Of a stretch of 64,000 bases of DNA, positions 57,973 to 64,000 are shown one piece after another. Position numbers and translations under genes: made by a program. Below the pieces are notes generated by a model. It did not search any database, was not told the origin of the DNA, and saw only the letters and a program-made list of their open reading frames with translations. Every line of letters starts with the position of its first letter. The first letter of the stretch is position 1. The DNA is from Prosapia bicincta (taxonomy: Eukaryota; Arthropoda; Insecta; Hemiptera; Cercopidae): assembly GCA_036971475.1 (NCBI GenBank), contig JBAIZL010000002.1, forward strand, positions 172,019,024-172,083,023, given 5' to 3'.

Positions 57973-59329
57973 TAGTGTAGCACTAACCAATTTATCAGCA
58001 GTAGCCTCTTTTATAAAAAAAAAAAATTGTAGGCATAATTTTCGGTAATAAACTAAAAAACAAAATAATATAAATAAAAATGACACAATAACAATAGAGA
58101 GCGCAGTAGCCTAATTATAATTAATAAATAATTAAAAAATCCTTTACAAAAATATTTACATAACTATTACGGACATTTCGGTAATACATTTAGCATCATC
58201 AGAGGGTTACAAATATACTGCTGTGTAAATAAAGGTTGTGTAAATATTTGTAGCAAGTGTTTTGTTTATTAATTAAAAATTAAAGAGACGCAATTCGGAC
58301 AATATTAAATTATATTAAGAGCTCAAGTCAAATGTATTTTGAGTTTTTCAAAAATAATAGAGATACAAATAAAAATATAGTATATCCAAACGTGTGTTCA
58401 TAAAGTAAAAAGTAATGATTGTTATAAATATAATGTTAGATAAAGTATACATGATACTTTAAATTATAGATATGTATGAAAGACATAAAGGATATTTTAT
58501 TATGACAAAGCTAATATATAAATTATATAAATCAGATTTTGCCGCACTTTCTATTGTTTCAATACTATTAGTGATAAGAAAAAATTATAAAGATAGATTA
58601 AGGTATGAAGATATATATATATATTCCCCCTTTTTATAAATAGTGCAATAAATTGTAAATTTTATGTTAATAATAATATTAAAAAAAATTTTTGTCGTTA
58701 CTCGTTTTAGTGGTCTATTTAATGTATGTAGTGTATGGAATTTCCATTGTAACTGTCTTTAATATGATGCTGTCATCATCAGTTGGCATAGTAGAATTAT
58801 TGTTTACATTAAAATCATTTAATAAAATACGTTTGTGAGATTTGAGTTTTTGCGTGTTTGCTGATTTAAATAACAATTTAAAAAAATACAATAAATAATA
58901 GTTATCAAAAACATTGAGTTTTCTAATTTATACTGGATCTTTTAACTTTTATTTTTATTATTAGGCTGAAGCGAATTTTCGCTTGCATCATGATTTTTCA
59001 ATTTAATATGTGCTCTGAGATTTCCTTAAGAAGGCAAAAGATAGCAGCAGCGATGGTAGGATACCAAGGAAGTGTAGTGATTAGGTGGTAATTTATGTAA
59101 AGAGATAAAGGCGATGAAATCTTGTCTTCTTTATTGGAAGCAGAGTAAACCACGTTAGCAGTGTACTATGTGCTGGGTCGCAGATGGTATCGTTTCTTTG
59201 TGTCATTTGCCTCTATGCTATTGTCTGTGAGATAATTATCGGTTGGGTAATATGTGTAAATGTCGGATTTAATTAGCAACATCGCCTTGCTCTATGTACC
59301 AAACGTTTAGTCTTATTACTGCTGCTGTA

Positions 59330-59332
<3 letters not shown>
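57973..59332. other. AT-rich DNA with several PLE-like tail relics, no gene
   Basis: On the minus strand, 58171-58204 reads CTCTGATGATGC, then ACCGAAATGTCC. Positions 58755-58785 read CCAACTGATGATGACAGC. Both contain the hammerhead CUGAUGA box, but stem II is weak or the GAAA box is lost. They look like 3' ends of two further PLE families. Confidence 0.4.
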
Positions 59333-59375
<43 letters not shown>

Positions 59376-59457
59376 TCGCAATATGTATTCTTGTGTATTA
59401 ATAAAGAACATAGGCCTAAGTCAAAATACAAATACAAGAATTATAATTGAATTTACA

Positions 59458-59502
59458 ATTCAAAGCTTTTCGTTGGCTAACAGTACCAACATCATCAGGC
59501 AT
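59458..59502 (-). ncRNA. Hammerhead ribozyme, inverted partner (left palindrome arm)
   Basis: On the minus strand the core, stem II, loop and AAGCTT stem III are identical to the right-arm ribozyme. In stem I the 5' strand is ATGC instead of ATTC, so one of four pairs is lost. Confidence 0.75.
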
Positions 59503-59547
59503 ATTAAACAATTCTTAATAATTGTTTATTCATAACAATTGTTTAAT

Positions 59548-59592
59548 ATTCCTGATGATGTTGGTACTGTTAGCCAACGAAAAGCTTTGAAT
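59548..59592 (+). ncRNA. Hammerhead ribozyme, second family (right palindrome arm)
   Basis: Stem I ATTC (59548-59551) pairs with GAAT (59589-59592). Core CTGATGA is at 59552-59558, followed by one extra T. Stem II GTTGG (59560-59564) pairs with CCAAC (59574-59578) around the loop TACTGTTAG. Core GAA is 59579-59581 and the minimal palindromic stem III AAGCTT is 59582-59587. U17 at 59588 gives predicted cleavage before 59589. The layout, including the extra base after A9 and the palindromic stem III hexamer, is the same as at 16157-16202. The sequence differs. Confidence 0.8.
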
Positions 59593-59637
59593 TGTAAATT
59601 CATTTATAATTCTTGTATTTGTATTTTGACTTATGTT

Positions 59638-59686
<49 letters not shown>

Positions 59687-59739
59687 CATATATTTTAACA
59701 AAAAATAATTCCCTTAGGTTTATTATTTCTCTTTCACTG

Positions 59740-59801
<62 letters not shown>

Positions 59802-59934
59802 GTATCGTTTACAGCTGCGATTTTATGCACTGCAGAATGAATGGATGAACTCCAGATAATAACTATTCATCATAATTTTCCAATCGTGAAGGAATACGTA
59901 TCAGTATATTTACCTATACATATACATGCCTATG

Positions 59935-60005
<71 letters not shown>

Positions 60006-60128
60006 TTCATTTCAAATTTGTTGTCCTTATTCTTGCTCTATTTTTCTCGATTATTTTTTTTCTTCTTCGTTTTTTGTCATCTTTGCCCATTTCATATTCC
60101 CCTTCTTCAATTTCTCTCCTTTTCATAA

Positions 60129-63100
60129 AGCGTTCCTACATGTAGGCTACATACAATTTTACGCGTCATTGCTATAGCGTGCGCCCGATGCAAAGGTAAC
60201 AATGTATATGCATACAGCATTCCTAAACGTCAGCTACATACAATTTTACGCGTTATTGCAATAGCGTGTACCCGATGCACACGTAACAAGGTATATGCAT
60301 ACAGCGTTCCTAAACGTCAGCTACATACAATTTTACGCGTTATTGCTATAGCGTGCACCCGATGCAAAGGTAACAAGGTATATGCATACAGCATTCCTAA
60401 ACGTCAGCTACATACAATTTTACGCGTTATTGCTATAGCGCGCACCCGATGCAAAGGTAACAAGGTATATGCATCCAGCATTCCTAAACGTCAGCTACAT
60501 ACAATTTTACTCGTTATTGCAATAGCGTGCACCCGATGCAAATGTACAATGTATATGCATACAGCGTTCCTAAACGCCAGCTACATACAATTTTACGCGT
60601 TATTACTATAGCGTGCACCTGATGCAAAGGTAACAAGGTATATGCATACAGCATACCTAAAAGGTCAGCTACATACAATTTTACGCGTTATTGCAATAGC
60701 GTGCACCCGATGCAAAGGTAACAAGGTATATGCATCCAGAATTCCTAAACGTCAGCTACATACAATTTTACGCGGTATTGCAATAGCGTGCACCCGATGC
60801 ATAGGTAACAAGATATATGCATACAGCGTTCCTAAACGTCAGCTACATACAATTTTACCCGTTATTGCTATAGCGTGCACCCGATGCAAAGGTAACAAGG
60901 TATATGCATACAGCATTCCTAAACGTCAGCTACATACAATTTTACCCGTTATTGCTATAGCGTGCACCCGATGCAAAGGTAACAAGGTATATGCATACAG
61001 CGTTCCTAAACGTCAGCTACATACAATTTTACCCGTTATTGCAATAGCGTGCACCCGATGCATACGTAACAAGGTATATGCATAGAGCGTTCCAAAACGT
61101 CAGCTACATATAATTTTACGCGTTATAGCAATAGCGTGCACCCGATGCACACGTTACAATGTATATGCATACAGCGTTCCTAAACGTCAGCTACATACAA
61201 TTTCACGCGTTATTGCAATAGCGTGCACCCGATGCAAAGGTAACAAGGTATATGCATACAGCGTTCCTAAACGTCAGCTACATACAATTTTACCCGTTAT
61301 TGCTATAGCGTGCACCCGATGCAAAGGTAACAAGGTATATGCATACAGCATTCCTAAACGTCAGCTACATACAATTTTACCCGTTATTGCTATTGCGTGC
61401 ACCCGATGCAAAGGTAACAAGGTATATGCATACAGCGTTCATAAACGTCAGCTACATACAATTTTACCCGTTATTGCAATAGCGTGCACCCGATGCATAC
61501 GTAACCAGGTATATGCATAGAGCGTTCCTAAACGTCAGCTACATATAATTTTACGCGTTATTGCAATAGCGTGCACCCGATGCACACGTTACAATGTATA
61601 TGCATACAGCGTTCCTAAACGTCAGCTACATACAATTTTACGCGTTATTGCAATAGCGTGCACCCGATGCAAAGGTAACAAGGTATATGCATACAGCATT
61701 CCCAAAGCTCAGCTACATACAATTTTACGCGTTATTGCAATAGCGTGCACCCGATGCACACGTAACAAGGTATATGCATACAGCGTTTCTAAACGTCAGC
61801 TACATACAATTTTACGCGTTATTGCTATAGCGTGCACCCGATGCAGACGTAACAAGGTATATGCATACAGCGTTCCTAAACGTCAGCTACATACAATTTT
61901 ACTCGTTATTGCAATAGCGTGCACCCGATGCAAATGTACAATGTATATGCATACAGCGTTCCTAAACGCCAGCTACATACAATTTTACGCGTTATTACTA
62001 TAGCGTGCACCTGATGCAAAGGTAACAAGGTATATGCATACAGCATACCTAAAAGGTCAGCTACATACAATTTTACGCGTTATTGCAATAGCGTGCACCC
62101 GATGCAAAGGTAACAAAGTATATGCATCCAGAATTCCTAAACGTCAGCTACATACAATTTTACGCGGTATTGCAATAGCGTGCACCCGATGCAAAGGTAA
62201 CAAGATATATGCATACAGCGTTCCTAAACGTCAGCTACATACAATTTTACCCGTTATTGCTATAGCGTGCACCCGATGCAAAGGTAACAAGGTATATGCA
62301 TACAGCATTCCTAAACGTCAGCTACATACAATTTTACGCGTTATAGCAATAGCGTGCACCCGATGCACACGTTACAATGTATATGCATACAGCGTTCCTA
62401 AACGTCAGCTACATACAATTTCACGCGTTATTGCAATAGCGTGCACCCGATGCAAAGGTAACAAGGTATATGCATACACCATTCCTAAACGTCAGCTACA
62501 TACAATTTTACCCGTTATTGCTATTGCGTGCACCCGATGCAAAGGTAACAAGGTATATGCATACAGCGTTCCTAAACGTCAGCTACATACAATTTTACCC
62601 GTTATTGCAATAGCGTGCACCCGATGCATACGTAACCAGGTATATGCATAGAGCGTTCCTAAACGTCAGCTACATATAATTTTACGCGTTATTGCAATAG
62701 CGTGCTCCCGATGCACACGTTACAATGTATATGCATACAGCGTTCCTAAACGTCAGCTACATACAATTTTACGCGTTATTGCAATAGCGTGCACCCGATG
62801 CAAAGGTAACAAGGTATATGCATACAGCATTCCCAAAGGTCAGCTACATACAATTTTACGCGTTATTGCAATAGCGTGCATCCGTTGCACACGTAACAAG
62901 GTATATGCATACAGCGTTCCTAAACGTCAGCTACATACAATTTTACCCGTTATTGCAATAGCATGCACCCGATGCATACGTAACAAGGTATATGCATAGA
63001 GCGTTCCTAAACGTCAGCTACATATAATTTTACGCGTTATTGCAATAGCGTGCACCCGATGCACACGTTACAATGTATATGCATACGGCGTTCCTAAACG

Positions 63101-64000
63101 TCAGCTACATACAATTTCACGCGTTATTGCAATAGCGTGCACCCGATGCAAAGGTAACAAGGTATATGCATACAGCATTCCCAAAGGTCAGCTACATACA
63201 ATTTTACGCGTTATTGCAATAGCGTGCACCCGATGCAAAGGTAACAAGGTATATGCATCCAGAATTCCTAAACGTCAGCTACATACAATTTTACCCGTTA
63301 TTGCTATAGCGTGCACCCGATGCAAAGGTAACAAGGTATATGCATACAGCATTCCTAAACGTCAGCTACATACAATTTTACCCGTTATTGCTATAGCGTG
63401 CACCCGATGCAAAGGTAACAAGGTATATGCATACAGCGTTCCTAAACGTCAGCTACATACAATTTTACGAGTTATTGCTATAGCGCGCACCCGATGCACA
63501 CGTAACAATGTAAATGCATACAGCGTTCCTAAACGTCAGCTACAAACAATTTTACGCGTTATAGCAATAGCGTGCACCCGATGCACACGTAACAATGTAT
63601 ATGCATACAGCGTTCCTAAACGTCAGCTACATACAATTTTACGCGTTATTGTAATATCGTGCACCCGATGCACACGTAACAAGGTTTATGCATCCAGCAT
63701 TCCTAAACGTCAGCTACATACAATTTTACGCGTTATAGCAATATCGTGCACCTGATGCACACGTAACAAGGTATATGCATACAGCGTTCCTAAACGTCAG
63801 CTACTTACAATTTTACGCGTTATTGCAATAGCGTGCACCCGATGCACACGTAACAAGGTATATGCATACAGCGTTCCTAAACGTCAGCTCCTTACAATTT
63901 TACGCGTTATTGCAATAGCGTGCACCCGATGCACACGTAACAAGGTATATGCATACAGCATTCCTAAAGGTCAGCTACATACAATTTTACGCGTTATTGC
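60129..64000. repeat. Tandem repeat, 87-bp unit, about 44 copies, running off the window
   Basis: The unit ACGTCAGCTACATACAATTT, TACGCGTTATTGCAATAGCG, TGCACCCGATGCACACGTAA, CAAGGTATATGCATACAGCG, TTCCTAA repeats every 87 bp. A long block recurs after 1392 bp (16 units), as seen from the same rare variants near 60642 and 62034. Each unit has two dyads: GCGTTATTGCAATAGCGT and GTGCACCCGATGCAC. As 87 is 29 codons, frames at 60642-61085 and 62034-62651 stay open as 29-residue repeats. Substitutions such as CATAGAGCG stop them, and I do not regard them as genes. Confidence 0.97.

Larger units (their letters stand above)
59403..59641. repeat. 240-bp palindrome made of two inverted hammerhead-bearing copies
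   Basis: The left arm 59403-59513 is the reverse complement of the right arm 59537-59641, apart from a short AGGCC-type insertion and a few substitutions. A spacer of about 23 bp separates them. Each arm contains one hammerhead, oriented away from the centre. This looks like two PLE-type 3' ends joined 5' to 5' with all coding sequence gone, directly next to (AT)n on both sides. Confidence 0.88.
59333..60004. repeat. Four (AT)n microsatellite tracts
   Basis: Pure or nearly pure AT tracts lie at 59333-59370, 59637-59681, 59743-59798 and 59935-60004. The first two bracket the ribozyme palindrome. Confidence 0.95.

Noticed and set aside
58921..59010. Stem-like CTGAAGCGAA/TTCGCTTGC-type sequence as another hammerhead
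   Set aside because: No CUGAUGA box in the right position. The hairpin alone is not enough.
60642..62651. Open frames of 147 and 205 codons made of a 29-residue repeat
   Set aside because: They lie entirely within the 87-bp array, begin and end wherever a unit gains a stop, and have no domain or splice context. The 87-bp period alone explains the openness.
1..64000. CRISPR-like arrays
   Set aside because: The many regular repeats have no unique spacers between near-identical short repeats. They are head-to-tail minisatellites in a eukaryotic genome.
1..64000. tRNA, rRNA genes and telomeric TTAGG tracts
   Set aside because: No B-box-like GGTTCGAATC sequence in a cloverleaf context, no rRNA-like sequence and no run of telomeric repeats was found by eye.

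Overview
This is eukaryotic, AT-rich, intron- or intergenic-like DNA. There are no operons, no long intact genes and no RNA genes beyond ribozymes. The only piece of a host protein gene I can support is one 81-bp exon (30148-30228, + strand). It has clean splice signals and encodes the start of a PH domain of the outspread/MPRIP (myosin phosphatase Rho-interacting protein) type. If that is right, most of the window is two very large introns of an outspread-like gene. That, together with Penelope-like retroelements, an insect-type LINE tail, and hAT and MULE DNA transposons, suggests an arthropod, probably a large-genome hemimetabolous insect. The organism is inference.

The dominant content is tandem repeat. 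At least 16 minisatellite arrays with different, apparently unrelated units lie one after another. Their periods are: 149 bp (1-506), 41 (2279-3998), 57 then 158 (6708-7516), 90 (10976-11697), 171 (12364-12892), 53 (16761-17174), 100/88 (18081-19450), 154 = 101+53 (20600-22035), 27 (30316-30912), 113 (31082-37163), 31 (39760-45176), 128 (46009-48173), 76 (50929-55031), 30 (56113-57002), 157/180 (57341-57972) and 87 (60129 to the window end). Together they fill roughly 28 kb, a little under half of the window. Several show higher-order repeats, meaning blocks of many units duplicated as a whole.

Mobile elements sit among and inside these arrays. A Penelope-like element (PLE) is present as two 5'-truncated copies head to head (13690-15302 minus, 15303-16281 plus), with a third 3' fragment at 7968-8268. 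Each copy carries a hammerhead ribozyme at its 3' end. The plus copy (16157-16202) has a fully consensus core, while the others carry informative mutations. A second, different hammerhead family forms a 240-bp palindrome between two (AT)n tracts at 59403-59641. A hAT element (40383-42565), internally deleted and with a BED-finger and hATC remnant, is inserted into the 31-bp array with an 8-bp target duplication. A MULE (48811-50806) has a FLYWCH finger and DDE transposase broken by frameshifts. It has ~53-bp inverted termini and a perfect 9-bp target duplication.

The remaining stretches are unique AT-rich DNA with short GC-richer islands in which I see no coding evidence. Nothing here looks like a working multi-gene system. 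The noteworthy biology is the ribozyme-bearing retroelements and the unusual crowding of unrelated, higher-order minisatellites around a single tiny exon.
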